Below, piece by piece: positions 45,035 to 53,689 of a stretch of DNA of 64,000 nt; within the stretch, counting starts at the first letter, position 1; the number at the start of each line of letters is the position of its first letter. The position numbers were made by a program, and so were the translations under genes. Location of the stretch: positions 717,887 to 781,886 of the forward strand of contig NZ_JACYXI010000001.1 of the NCBI RefSeq assembly GCF_014842915.1, written 5' to 3'. The notes under the pieces were generated by a model. It saw only the letters and a list, made by a program, of their open reading frames with translations, was not told the origin of the DNA and made no database searches. The DNA comes from Roseibium litorale (lineage in GTDB: Bacteria > Pseudomonadota > Alphaproteobacteria > Rhizobiales > Stappiaceae).

Positions 45035-45772
45035 TTAAGTGGTCCAGCCGCCATCGATAATATGTTCGACACCGGTGGTGAAGCTGCTTTCGTCAGAGGC
45101 CAGATAGGCAACCAGCGCGGCCACTTCCTCGACGCGGCCAAGGCGGCCCATGGGCTGGCGCGCAGTGAATTGCTTCAGCGCGCCTTCATAGTCGCCCGTA
45201 TCACGCAGGCGCTGATGCAGGCTCGGGCTTTCAATTGTGCCCGGACAGATCGAGTTGCACCGTATGCCCCGTGTCACATAGTCAGCAGCAACGGAGCGCG
45301 TCAGACCGACAACAGCGGCCTTCGATGCGGAATAGATGCAACGGTTGACCGGCCCGGTCTTCGGACCTGCAACCGACGACATGTTGATGATCGAACCGCC
45401 CCCATTTTCCAGCATGCCCGGCAGGAAGGCCTGGATCATATGAAACTGAGCCTTCACATTAAGATTGAAGGCAAAGTCCCACTCATCATCCTTAGCCTGT
45501 TCAACCGTGCCGGCATGAACGACCCCGGCACAGTTGAAGAGGATATTGAGCGTTCCAACGTCCTCGGCCAACTGTGCAATGGCAGGCTTGTCGAGCACAT
45601 TGAGAACACGGGTTTCGATCCCTGCGTTGTCCTCAATCTCTTTCAGAAGGTCGGCGTTGATATCCGTGGCAATAACGCGTGCGCCTTCCGCGGCCATACG
45701 CAGGGCCGAAGCCCGCCCGATCCCCTGCCCGGCCGCCGTCACCAGCGCCGTCTTGCCTTCCAGTCGTTTCAT
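45035..45772 (-). CDS. Short-chain dehydrogenase, likely 2-keto-3-deoxy-L-fuconate (or -rhamnonate) dehydrogenase
   Basis: A protein of 245 residues from ATG 45772; a tandem ATG at 45775 is equally possible, both behind AAGGAAG. The open frame runs to 46012, but the upstream part looks non-coding. Motifs: ALVTAAGQGIGRASAL (cofactor loop), ATDIN (Asp for NAD preference), LFNCAGVV, NMSSVAG and YSASKAAVVG with catalytic Ser, Tyr and Lys. It resembles BDH2-like SDRs that oxidise 2-keto-3-deoxy-L-fuconate to the 2,4-diketo acid. The FAH gene that would take the next step is directly downstream. Confidence 0.86.
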   Translation of the reverse strand: MKRLEGKTALVTAAGQGIGRASALRMAAEGARVIATDINADLLKEIEDNAGIETRVLNVLDKPAIAQLAEDVGTLNILFNCAGVVHAGTVEQAKDDEWDFAFNLNVKAQFHMIQAFLPGMLENGGGSIINMSSVAGPKTGPVNRCIYSASKAAVVGLTRSVAADYVTRGIRCNSICPGTIESPSLHQRLRDTGDYEGALKQFTARQPMGRLGRVEEVAALVAYLASDESSFTTGVEHIIDGGWTT

Positions 45773-45775
45773 CAT

Positions 45776-46129
45776 GTCTTCCTTGGCTGAACCCCTTTGA
45801 GACCGGATGCGGCAGGCCGCCGTCCGGATGGGACAAAGGTCTTTTAGGTGAGGGTAAAGTGCCGGACGCGGCGAGCTTCCGGACGTGTGATCTGATTGGA
45901 ATGCCTGATGGGCAAACAGCCTTGATGTATCTCCAAGTGTTGGCCGGGGATGATGCTCCTGGCCTTGCGATCTCCTTCGAACCATTGGATGTTGCCCGGC
46001 AGATTGCGACAATTATCAAGACGAGCGCAAACCCCCATTCCTGGTGGGGTCCTCAAACCGGCAGGTACCCGGGCTTGGCGCGCTGAGCATACGCACTCAG
46101 TGAAGATTGCTGTGCTCATCCTCTTGCGC
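45776..46129. other. 354-base intergenic region upstream of the SDR-FAH pair
   Basis: No coding region is convincing. A CCCC/GGGG-type hairpin lies near 46034-46055 after the Gfo/Idh/MocA gene and may end or attenuate transcription. The region is long enough to hold a separate promoter for SDR and FAH; I found no copy of the AAACAGG operator seen at 47631. Confidence 0.35.
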
Positions 46130-47200
46130 TCAGCTTCTCTTGGCCAAAGGCGTGGCCGGTGCGGCGCTGCTTTCATAAGCAGCCTCAACCAGGGCCATCG
46201 TGTTCCAGGCATCAGCCACCGAGCCCTCAAGCGCCGCATCTTCGCCTGTCGCGAAGCGCTGAACCTGCGTCATCCGGCCGACAAAGGCCTCGATAAACCA
46301 GTTGCCCTTCAACGGCACCTGCACCCAGTCCGATCCGCCCTTGGGATGAATCCACAGCTCGTCCGGCTCGCCCTTGGGATAGTCCAGGTTGACGCCAAGC
46401 TTCATGTAGGCGGCGCCTGCCGTTCCGCAGATCCGGAACTCGCAAGCCTGATATTTCCGGCCGAAGCTGTGATTGTGATTGATGGACAGGCTGCAGCGGA
46501 TCGTATCGCCGTAGTCGAGAATGGCCGAGGTCCGGCTTTGTGAGATCTTCGAGGACGGATGTCCGAGGGTTTTGGCATGAACCCCCAGTGGATCACCCAG
46601 AATGTCGCGGATCGTGTCGAGATAGTGGATCGAGTGCAGCAGGATCTCCACCCGCGGCAGGTCCATGAGGAACTGCCAGAGGTGCCAGGGCGTATCGAGC
46701 GCCAGCCAGGCATCGAAGTCGACCACCTCGCCCAGCCAGCCCTTGGCAATAGCATCCTTGAGCGCCAGGGTCATCGGTGCGAAGCGGAGCTGGAAATTCA
46801 CCGCCGCCTTGATATTGCGCGCCTCGCAAATATCCAGAATACGGCTAGCCTCCGAGAGGTCCGACCCCATCGGCTTCTGGATCAGCACAACAGACCCTTC
46901 CGGCAGGTTTTCCAGAATGCCCGGAATAGCAACCGGCGGCACGGCAAGATCAAAGACCGCCCCTTCCACGGCCAGAGCTTCCTCGCGGCTGGTAAAAGCA
47001 CGGGTTCCAAAGGCTTCCGCCACACTGGCTGTCTTGTCAAAATCCGGATCAAAGATCCCAGCGCTCTGGAACCCCGCCTGGCGATAAGCGGGCAGATGGG
47101 CATCGGACACGATGGAGCCTGCCCCGAAGGTCACAATTGGACGGCTTGTCCGGGGCTGCTCAACACTCTGGCGCAGGCTCTTTGGATCAAACTCATTCAT
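46130..47200 (-). CDS. Gfo/Idh/MocA family dehydrogenase of the deoxyhexose cluster
   Basis: A protein of 356 residues. IVTFGAGSIVSDAHLPAYRQAGFQ is the dinucleotide motif, VVLIQKPMGSDLSEASRILD carries the conserved K-P, and ILLHSIHYLDTIRDILGDP includes the catalytic His. The GSDW and GNWFIEAFVGRM parts belong to the substrate domain. It overlaps the mutarotase gene by 8 bases. Because the mutarotase, lactonase, SDR and FAH of a non-phosphorylating deoxyhexose route surround it, it may be the first sugar dehydrogenase of the pathway; this is inference. Confidence 0.82.
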   Translation of the reverse strand: MNEFDPKSLRQSVEQPRTSRPIVTFGAGSIVSDAHLPAYRQAGFQSAGIFDPDFDKTASVAEAFGTRAFTSREEALAVEGAVFDLAVPPVAIPGILENLPEGSVVLIQKPMGSDLSEASRILDICEARNIKAAVNFQLRFAPMTLALKDAIAKGWLGEVVDFDAWLALDTPWHLWQFLMDLPRVEILLHSIHYLDTIRDILGDPLGVHAKTLGHPSSKISQSRTSAILDYGDTIRCSLSINHNHSFGRKYQACEFRICGTAGAAYMKLGVNLDYPKGEPDELWIHPKGGSDWVQVPLKGNWFIEAFVGRMTQVQRFATGEDAALEGSVADAWNTMALVEAAYESSAAPATPLAKRS

Positions 47201-47522
47201 GATGGAAAACCTCTTCCATCTCAGCCCACCACTCGCCTTCCTTCCGGGTTGCGAGCGGGCGCTGCAGAGGACCGCAAATGGCCCACCAGCGGCGGGTTTC
47301 CGGGTCAGCGGCCATCTTCGCCATATCGGCAGCGTAATCAGTCCCGTGGTATTCGAAATAGGAGAACAGCAGGTTCTCAGGTTCCTTCAGGAAAATCGTG
47401 TAGTTGCGGATATTGCAGTCGGAAATCTTCGCCAGCACGCCTGGCCAGGCAGCAGCATGCAGGCGTTTATATTCCTCTATACCTGCCCCATCGAGGCCGA
47501 TCACGGCGCCCTTGCGTTCCAT
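47193..47522 (-). CDS. L-rhamnose/L-fucose mutarotase (RhaM/FucU-like)
   Basis: A protein of 109 residues, the usual size. EEYKRLHAAAWPGVLAKISDCNIRNYTIFLK with catalytic His and Tyr, LLFSYFEYHGTDYAADMAKMAADPETRRWWAICGPLQ and the C-terminal EGEWWAEMEEVFHHE match the RhaM family. It converts alpha- and beta-anomers of 6-deoxyhexoses so that the dehydrogenase gets its preferred anomer. GGGAGGA precedes ATG 47522. It is the first gene of a leftward operon and is divergent from the lactonase gene. Confidence 0.92.
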   Translation of the reverse strand: MERKGAVIGLDGAGIEEYKRLHAAAWPGVLAKISDCNIRNYTIFLKEPENLLFSYFEYHGTDYAADMAKMAADPETRRWWAICGPLQRPLATRKEGEWWAEMEEVFHHE

Positions 47523-47630
47523 TACATTCCTCCCAGCCTGCGAACCTTATGGGTCCTTGTCCGTTCCAGATGTGACCGGTTGCAGGAACCTCCCAGGCCC
47601 CACCGATTCACATATCAGGCAGGCAGATAT

Positions 47631-47650
47631 AAACAGGAGCAAACCTGTTT
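47631..47650. promoter_or_regulatory. Inverted repeat AAACAGG-N6-CCTGTTT in the divergent promoter
   Basis: AAACAGG (47631-47637) and CCTGTTT (47644-47650) are perfect 7-bp arms around six bases, in the region between the mutarotase and lactonase genes. A likely operator of the deoxyhexose cluster; the regulator is not identified in the window. Confidence 0.55.
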
Positions 47651-47872
47651 CGCCAGATAAACCGATTGAATATCAGTACGGAACGGCATCACACCACATT
47701 CCACACCCGCACAAACCATCCGGAAACCCGGAGGTCTCGCGATGTTCCCTGCAGACAAATTCCGTCAGAAAAACAGCAGCTTGTGCTCAGCCTTGACTCA
47801 ATTACGCACCGCCTATCAACTCCAGTGAGACGCGAGCGGTCTGGATTTCGGGCCCAAGGGAGGAGCCGCTTC

Positions 47873-48709
47873 ATGCTGATAGACACCCATCTCCACCTCG
47901 TTGACCGGGACCAGTTGTCCTACCCTTGGCTGGCGGATGTCCCCGCGCTTGACCGAGACTGGACTTATGATTCCTACGAGACAGTGGCTCGTCGGATAGG
48001 GATATCGGGAGCCCTCCATATGGAGGTTGATGTCCATGAAGACAGCATCGGCCAGGAAACGGAAATGGTCGGCCAGTTGATGAACAGGCCAGGAAGCCTG
48101 ATCAAAGGCGCAATAGCCAGCGGCCGTCCGGAGTCCCCGGATTTCGCGGCCTACCTGGACAGTCTGGACAGGAAAACCGTGAAGGGTCTGCGCCGGGTTC
48201 TGCATGTCGTCCCTGATGACCTGTCGCAGGCACGGCTTTTCCGGAAGAACATTCGCAGGCTCGCCTCAAAGTCCCTGCCTTTCGACATTTGCATGCTGCA
48301 GAGGCAGCTGCCCTTGGCTGCGGCGCTGGTTGATGCGGCTCCGGATGTTGTTTTCGTCCTGGACCACTGCGGCGTTCCGGAAATGACGACAGACAGTTTC
48401 GCGGACTGGAAGAACAAGATCACGGAGCTTTCCAAGCGTCCCAATCTCAACATCAAGATATCCGGCATCGTCGCCTACACCGGTGGCGACTTCACGCTTG
48501 AGCGGTTACGCCCCTATGTTGAATATGCGATCGGTGCTTTCGGCTGGAACCGCGTTGTCTGGGGCTCGGACAGCCCGGTCTGCACCCTTGGCGGTGCCAA
48601 TCTGGAGACCTGGGTCGCGTCGACATATGCGCTGACCCTTGGCTGCAGTGCCGACGAACGCACTGCCTTTTTCAGCGAAAATGCCAGACGGATCTGGCAA
48701 CTGGACTGA
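47873..48709 (+). CDS. Amidohydrolase-family sugar lactonase (L-fucono/L-rhamnono-lactonase-like)
   Basis: A protein of 278 residues from ATG 47873 with GGGAGGAG 7-8 bases upstream; the open frame extends to 47666 but without support. MLIDTHLHLVDRDQLSYPWL carries the metal-binding H-x-H, VVFVLDHCGVPEM the second set, and RVVWGSDSPVC the conserved Asp. This is the COG3618 group that includes L-fuconolactonase. It hydrolyses the lactone made by the sugar dehydrogenase. It faces away from the mutarotase operon and ends in a very strong terminator. Confidence 0.88.
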   Translation: MLIDTHLHLVDRDQLSYPWLADVPALDRDWTYDSYETVARRIGISGALHMEVDVHEDSIGQETEMVGQLMNRPGSLIKGAIASGRPESPDFAAYLDSLDRKTVKGLRRVLHVVPDDLSQARLFRKNIRRLASKSLPFDICMLQRQLPLAAALVDAAPDVVFVLDHCGVPEMTTDSFADWKNKITELSKRPNLNIKISGIVAYTGGDFTLERLRPYVEYAIGAFGWNRVVWGSDSPVCTLGGANLETWVASTYALTLGCSADERTAFFSENARRIWQLD

Positions 48710-48741
48710 CAGAAAATCCCTGAAAGTTCCCAGGAATGGAA

Positions 48742-48785
48742 AACCCGCCAGCGTCCCGGGACGCTGGCGGGTTCGGTTTTTCGCT
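48742..48785. terminator. Strong bidirectional terminator built on a 32-bp perfect palindrome
   Basis: Bases 48742-48773 form a perfect palindrome (arms of 13 bp plus a self-complementary CCCGGG centre) between the convergent lactonase and uxuA genes. On the plus strand CGGTTTTT follows; on the minus strand TTCC follows, so plus-strand termination is the clearer. Confidence 0.88.
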
Positions 48786-48803
48786 CAACAGGCGGGAAAC
48801 CGC

Positions 48804-49958
48804 TCAGGCCGAAAGGGCCTTGGCAATGCCGCGGATCTCCGCCAGACCGCGCAGGCGGCCGATCAGCGGATATCCCGGAGCGGTCTTGCGGGCCATGTCG
48901 TCACGCATTGCATGGCCGTGATCCGGACGGAACGGCACGGTGAGGCCCGTTGCCTTTTCCATCGCCAGAAGCTCGCGAACGACAGCAACCATATCGACGT
49001 CGCCGTCGAGATGATCGGCTTCGTGGAAGCTGACGCCATCAGCCTCTCGCTTGGTGGCCCGGAGGTGCACAAAGTAGATCCGGGCCCGATGCGCCCTGAT
49101 CATCGCCGGAAGGTCATTGTCCGCCCGGACACCATAGGAGCCCGTGCAGAAGGTGAAGCCATTGGACGGGCTCGGGTTGGCGGCCACCAGCGCATCCATA
49201 TCGGCGGCTGTGGAGACCACGCGCGGCAGACCAAACATCGAGCGGGGCGGATCATCCGGATGGATGGCAAGGACCACACCCGCAGCTTCCGCCCGGGGCA
49301 GGACATGGCGCAGGAAGCCCGCGAGATTACCGCGCAGCTCATCGGGTCCGATGCCGTTGTAGGTTTCCAGACGCTTGGCGAAAGTCTCAAGCGTATAGCT
49401 TTCCTCAGATCCCGGCAGGCCGGCAATGATCGTGCGCATCAGGCGCTCATGTTCGGCCACATCCACCACGGCGAACCGCGCCTTGGCGGCTTCGCAGATT
49501 TCCGGCAGATGATCCGCATCAGCCCCGGGCCGCTTCAGGATGTGAATGTCGAACATCGCCAGATCCACGGCGTCATACCGCAGGCAGCGGGCACCGTTTT
49601 CCAGCTCGTGATAGAGATCCGTCCGGGTCCAGTCGAGAACCGGCATGAAGTTGTAGCAGATCGTCTTGATGCCGCACTCAGCCAGGTTCTCGAAGGTCTG
49701 CGCCCAGTTATCGGCATAGGTCTGCCAGCCGGGTGCACCGGTCTTGATGTCCTCATGAACCGGGATACTTTCGACGACGACCCATTCCAGACCTGCGGCC
49801 CGGATCATCTCCTGCCGCTCGCGAATCTGCTCGACGGTCCAGATCACGCCATTGGGAATGTCATGCAGCGCAGTTACAATGCCTGTCGCCCCGGTCTGGC
49901 GGACATCCGCGAGGGTTACGGCGTCTTGCGGTCCAAACCACCGCCAACTTTCAATCAT
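48804..49958 (-). CDS. uxuA: Mannonate dehydratase
   Basis: A protein of 384 residues from ATG 49958 ([14 protein letters not shown]) with GGAG six bases upstream. [68 protein letters not shown] and [10 protein letters not shown] are hallmarks of UxuA, a TIM-barrel enzyme using Mn or Fe. It converts D-mannonate to 2-keto-3-deoxygluconate in glucuronate breakdown. Last gene of the leftward dctP-uidA-gntR-uxuA series. The preceding isomerase (UxaC) and reductase (UxuB) are not in the window. Confidence 0.96.
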   Translation of the reverse strand: [384 protein letters not shown]

Positions 49959-49993
49959 TCTGGTCTCCAGGAAGACAAAGGGAAATTCAGGTA

Positions 49994-50725
49994 TCAGCTG
50001 ATCTGGGCAATCGGCTGGAACAGATAACCATCGAAGGCCGGATCCTCGACGTCGGAGAGTTCCATGAGTGTCTCCCGGACATTCTCCAGATGCTGCCACA
50101 TCGCCCGTCTGGCAGCAGCGGGATCCTTGCTCTGCAAAGCGGTCAGGATGATCCGGTGATCATCAAGCCAAGCCTTGCGGTAGTCGGCATTGAAGATGCG
50201 CTCGTGAAGCCGGGCCCACATGGGGCTCTGTTCCCGCTTGCGCCAAAGTTCGCGAACCATATCCACCAGAACCGAGTTCTGCGTTGCCTCGGCAATCAGC
50301 AGATGAAACATCTCGTCGCCGCTATAGTCCGGATCGCTGGTCTCGATCCCGCGCCGCTCGACTTCGAGAGCTTCCCTCAGCCGTAAAATGTCGTTCTTGG
50401 TCACCATCTCCGCAGCAAAGGCCGCAATATTGCTCTCCAGCAGCTGACGGGCCTGAAGCAGCTCAAACGGGCCAATATCATCCCGCATGGGAGGAGCCTT
50501 CTCCTCCGGGCTGGAACTCAGATAGATGCCGGATCCCTGCCGGACTTCGACAAGTCCTTCGATCTCCAACATGATCAGCGCTTCGCGCACCAGGGAACGG
50601 GAAACCTGCAATTCCTCGGAAATCTGCCGCTCGGACATCAGGCGTTCGCCCACCTTCATGCCACGGCTGCGAACCAGCCCGCGCAATTCGGTGGCAACAT
50701 CCTGATAGCGACGCGTTCCGCTCAT
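49994..50725 (-). CDS. GntR-family (FCD) regulator, UxuR/ExuR-like
   Basis: A protein of 243 residues. The winged helix MSERQISEELQVSRSLVREALIMLEIEGLVEVRQGSGIYLS is followed by an all-helical FCD domain with GDEMFHLLIAEATQNSVLV and DHRIILTALQSKDPAAARRAMWQHLENV, whose His/Asp residues bind a metal and sugar acid. It overlaps the beta-glucuronidase gene by 4 bases and precedes uxuA. Operators of the UxuR/ExuR type (ATTGGTnnACCAAT) lie in the divergent promoter at 53.6 kb, making glucuronate or fructuronate the probable inducer. Confidence 0.92.
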   Translation of the reverse strand: MSGTRRYQDVATELRGLVRSRGMKVGERLMSERQISEELQVSRSLVREALIMLEIEGLVEVRQGSGIYLSSSPEEKAPPMRDDIGPFELLQARQLLESNIAAFAAEMVTKNDILRLREALEVERRGIETSDPDYSGDEMFHLLIAEATQNSVLVDMVRELWRKREQSPMWARLHERIFNADYRKAWLDDHRIILTALQSKDPAAARRAMWQHLENVRETLMELSDVEDPAFDGYLFQPIAQIS

Positions 50726-52512
50726 GCCGGCTCATCCTCCCCCTTTTTGGCCTCGTAAAAGGCCCGCAGCACCTCGAAAGCTGGCTTCCGGGTCTTTTTA
50801 TCCGCTGCGATCAGTCCTTTGCGGTTGAACCCGCGCTGGAACACGTTCTGCCTCCGCTCCACGCGGAAATCGTAAAGAATCCACGGGGAGATTCCGCGAA
50901 TATACGATAGCCGCCTAAGTGTATCGATCTGTTTTTCGTACACTTGCCGCTGATAGCCGATGCTGAAGAGACCTTTTTCCGGCCCGTGCCGGGTGTGATC
51001 CCCATCCGCGCCGGTTTCCGAAATCACAACAGGGCGGTCAGGATTTGAATTCCGGCCGATCTCGATCAGCTCCTCGAAATTCTCCTCGTACCAGCCATAA
51101 TACTCATTGAGGCCGATGATATCGATGTGAGCGGCCAGCCGGTCCTCGATCTTGAGCTTGGCGTGATTGACGAGGCATGCAGCCGACAAAAGACGGGTCG
51201 GGTCTTCCGCTCGCGCCAACTCGGTCAGGCCGCGCATGAAGTCCAGCCGGGCATCCGTATCCGGGTTCTCATTGCCGACAGACCAGATGATCACGCTTGC
51301 CCGGTTGCGGTCACGGCGGATCAGTTCGCGCAGCTGGTTCTCTGCATCCTTGCGCGTTGCTGGATTGGCAAAGTCGATCGCCCAATAGACGGGAATCTCT
51401 TCCCAAAGCAGAAAGCCAAGCTCATCGGCAATCTCGGCAGCCCGCTCGTGATGCGGATAATGGGCAAGACGCAGGAAGTTGCAGCCCAGTTCCCGCGCAT
51501 CGGCAAAACGCTGGCGCAGGTCTTCCTCGCAGGTGCATTTGCCCTTGATCTCGTCGTCCTCGTGAACGGAGATACCGCGCAGGAACAGCGGTTCACCATT
51601 GAGGAAAAGATCTGTTCCACGCCGTTCGATCCGGCGGAACCCGACCTTGTCGCAAACAGTGTCACCGCCAGCGCCCACGGAGAGTTTGTAAAGTTTCGGG
51701 TTTTGCGGTGACCAGAGAACGGGCTGGACAGCAAGATCTGCACGGCCTTTGCCCTTATCAAGGAGCACTTCTTCATCGATGCCAAGCTCGGGAAGGCGAA
51801 TACGGGCAACGGAGGCCGGTCCATCGGTCTCAACGTCAATCGCAATCCGTTCCCCGTCCAGCCGGGCAAAGACGCCCTTGATGACGGTCGCAGGGGTTTC
51901 GTACAGCGTCACCTCGCGGTAGACGCCGCCATAATTGAACCAGTCGGTGTTGCGCATCGGCACGCGGTCAAGCGTGCGGGTGTTGTTCACACACAGCATC
52001 AGCCAGTTGCGGCCAGGCTGGAGCGCTTCGGTCACTTCAACGCAGAAGGGGGTCGAGCCGCCATAGTGGTTGCCGAGGAACTGGCCATTGATAAAAACCT
52101 TGCAGTCATATTGCGCCGCGCCGACGCGCAGGAACCGGCGCCGTCCGGCGGCCAGCGGCTCCATGTCCAAGGCACGGGTGTACCAGGCGGAGCCTTCAAA
52201 GAAGTACCACTTCTCTTTCAGCATCTGCCAGCAGGAGGGCACCGGAACGGTCTCCCCCTGATACGGATCGTAATCCCATGGCTCGATCCGGTCTTCCGGG
52301 ACCTGCGGCAGCATGGCGAACCATTTCTGCCGCAGGCCAGTGTCAAGCAGGTCAACACAGAAGTTCCAGTCGCCATCCAGAGAAACACCATCCCTGCCCT
52401 TCGTGAAGATCAGCGTTTCCGCGTTCAGGTTCTGCAGATTGTAAGGACGGTCATAGTCCTCGTCATGCAGACACTGAAGCGCATTGTCGGCCAGATCCGA
52501 ACGTTCAAGCAT
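50722..52512 (-). CDS. uidA: Beta-glucuronidase (GH2)
   Basis: A protein of 596 residues without signal peptide, so cytoplasmic. Domains: sugar-binding sandwich (GDWNFCVDLLDTG), immunoglobulin-like sandwich, and the TIM barrel. Acid/base E415 in SVGNENP and nucleophile E499 in VVISETGADG are present. N563 and K565 in GFNRKGLIAADKKTRKPA form the N-x-K motif that binds the carboxylate of glucuronate and separates beta-glucuronidases from beta-galactosidases. It lies 46 bases after dctP and overlaps the regulator gene by 4 bases. It should split glucuronosides after import by the TRAP system. Confidence 0.94.
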   Translation of the reverse strand: MLERSDLADNALQCLHDEDYDRPYNLQNLNAETLIFTKGRDGVSLDGDWNFCVDLLDTGLRQKWFAMLPQVPEDRIEPWDYDPYQGETVPVPSCWQMLKEKWYFFEGSAWYTRALDMEPLAAGRRRFLRVGAAQYDCKVFINGQFLGNHYGGSTPFCVEVTEALQPGRNWLMLCVNNTRTLDRVPMRNTDWFNYGGVYREVTLYETPATVIKGVFARLDGERIAIDVETDGPASVARIRLPELGIDEEVLLDKGKGRADLAVQPVLWSPQNPKLYKLSVGAGGDTVCDKVGFRRIERRGTDLFLNGEPLFLRGISVHEDDEIKGKCTCEEDLRQRFADARELGCNFLRLAHYPHHERAAEIADELGFLLWEEIPVYWAIDFANPATRKDAENQLRELIRRDRNRASVIIWSVGNENPDTDARLDFMRGLTELARAEDPTRLLSAACLVNHAKLKIEDRLAAHIDIIGLNEYYGWYEENFEELIEIGRNSNPDRPVVISETGADGDHTRHGPEKGLFSIGYQRQVYEKQIDTLRRLSYIRGISPWILYDFRVERRQNVFQRGFNRKGLIAADKKTRKPAFEVLRAFYEAKKGEDEPA

Positions 52513-52558
52513 GGTGTTCCTCCCGTTACGGCGTTTCAGAGGGTCTGTCTGATGACAG

Positions 52559-53539
52559 TCAGTTCGCGGCAGCCTTGATCTCTTCGATCAGCTTGGCCAG
52601 CTTCTCGGACTTCGCCGCGACTTCTGCATGCATCGGCATGACGGCTTCGATGAACGGGGCCTTGTCGACAGTGTTCACTTCCACGCCCATTTCAGACTTC
52701 GCCGTTTCGATGGCAGCGTCAGACGCGGCATTCCATGCAACGCGCTGAGCTTCCATGGATTCCAGAGCAGCCTGGCGGAGAGCCACCTTCTGATCATCGG
52801 TCAGAGCGTCATAAGCACAGTTGGAAATCACCACGACAGACGGGATCATGGTGTGCTCGTCCAGGGAGAAGTACTTGGCAACTTCCCCGTGACGGGCCGT
52901 GGTCAGAGCGGTCGGGTTGTTTTCCGCGCCGTCAACGACGCCCTGCTGCAGCGCGCTGTAGAGCTCGCCCCAGGCAATCGGGGTCGGGTTACCACCGAGC
53001 AGTTCCACCATCCGGATCGCGGACGGGCTGGGCTGAACACGGATCTTCATGCCCTTCAGGTCAGCCGGAGACTGGATCGGTTTGTTGCCGTAGAAAGAAC
53101 GGGCACCCTCGGTGTAGAAGGCCACGCCGCGGAACCCCTGGGCAACGGAAGAGTTCAGGATTTCTTCGCCGATCGGGCCGGAGACGACCTTGTTGAAATG
53201 CTCTTCGGACTGGAAGATGTAGGGCAGGTTCAGAGCCGAATAGCTTTCTTCAAAAGCTTCGAGCTCTGAAGCGTTGGAGCGGGCCATTTCCAGGGAGCAG
53301 TTCTGCACCAGTTCCATGGACTCGCGCTGAGTGCCCAGCTGGCCATTCGGGTAGATGCGGATCTTGACTTCGCCATTGGTCAGTTCGGCCAGACGGTCGG
53401 CCATCATCTGCATGGCAATGTGCACCGGATGCTCCGGCGGATTGTTGTGGTTAAGTTTCAGCGTAACTGCCTGCGCGGACACAGTTGCAGTCAAGAATGC
53501 AGCCGCGGCAAGAGCGCCAAGACGGGACAGCTTCAGCAT
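52559..53539 (-). CDS. TRAP transporter substrate-binding protein (DctP family)
   Basis: A protein of 326 residues with a clean signal peptide (LSRLGALAAAAFLTATVSAQA, cut before VTLK). LKLNHNNPPEHPVHIAMQMMADRLAELTNGEVKIRIYPNGQLG and AYDALTDDQKVALRQAA are DctP features. The Arg that binds the ligand carboxylate is probably in GMKIRVQPSPSAIRMVELLGGNPTPI. Ligand: a uronic acid or a glucuronoside, from the neighbours. Unusually it is divergent from the genes for the two membrane subunits and heads the uidA-regulator-uxuA operon. GGAGG precedes ATG 53539. Confidence 0.95.
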   Translation of the reverse strand: MLKLSRLGALAAAAFLTATVSAQAVTLKLNHNNPPEHPVHIAMQMMADRLAELTNGEVKIRIYPNGQLGTQRESMELVQNCSLEMARSNASELEAFEESYSALNLPYIFQSEEHFNKVVSGPIGEEILNSSVAQGFRGVAFYTEGARSFYGNKPIQSPADLKGMKIRVQPSPSAIRMVELLGGNPTPIAWGELYSALQQGVVDGAENNPTALTTARHGEVAKYFSLDEHTMIPSVVVISNCAYDALTDDQKVALRQAALESMEAQRVAWNAASDAAIETAKSEMGVEVNTVDKAPFIEAVMPMHAEVAAKSEKLAKLIEEIKAAAN

Positions 53540-53610
53540 TGCATTACCTCCCTAGGTAACATAAGCCGCGGAAATGCGGCCTGTTTATTCAAAAGTCAGG
53601 CCGCCCGATC

Positions 53611-53624
53611 ATTGGTCGACCAAT
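53611..53624. promoter_or_regulatory. UxuR-type operator 1
   Basis: ATTGGTCGACCAAT is a perfect 14-bp palindrome in the divergent promoter, 72 bases before dctP. The form ATTGGT-NN-ACCAAT is the known UxuR/ExuR half-site arrangement. Confidence 0.82.
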
Positions 53625-53653
53625 TGCGGCGACACATTTGCCAATTTAAAAAA

Positions 53654-53667
53654 ATGAGTCAACCAAT
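53654..53667. promoter_or_regulatory. UxuR-type operator 2 (imperfect)
   Basis: ATGAGTCAACCAAT matches the operator with two mismatches in the left arm; the right arm CAACCAAT is intact. It lies 30 bases from operator 1 and 8 bases from operator 3. Confidence 0.6.
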
Positions 53668-53675
53668 ATGCTGAA

Positions 53676-53689
53676 ATTGGTTGACCAAT
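53676..53689. promoter_or_regulatory. UxuR-type operator 3
   Basis: ATTGGTTGACCAAT has two intact arms (ATTGGT/ACCAAT) around two bases, 107 bases before dctQ. With operators 1 and 2 it allows control of both divergent operons and possible looping. Confidence 0.82.

Noticed and set aside
44078-45790. Plus-strand open frame (570 residues) over the FAH and SDR genes
   Set aside because: Opposite to two clear enzyme genes; composition is that of a shadow frame.
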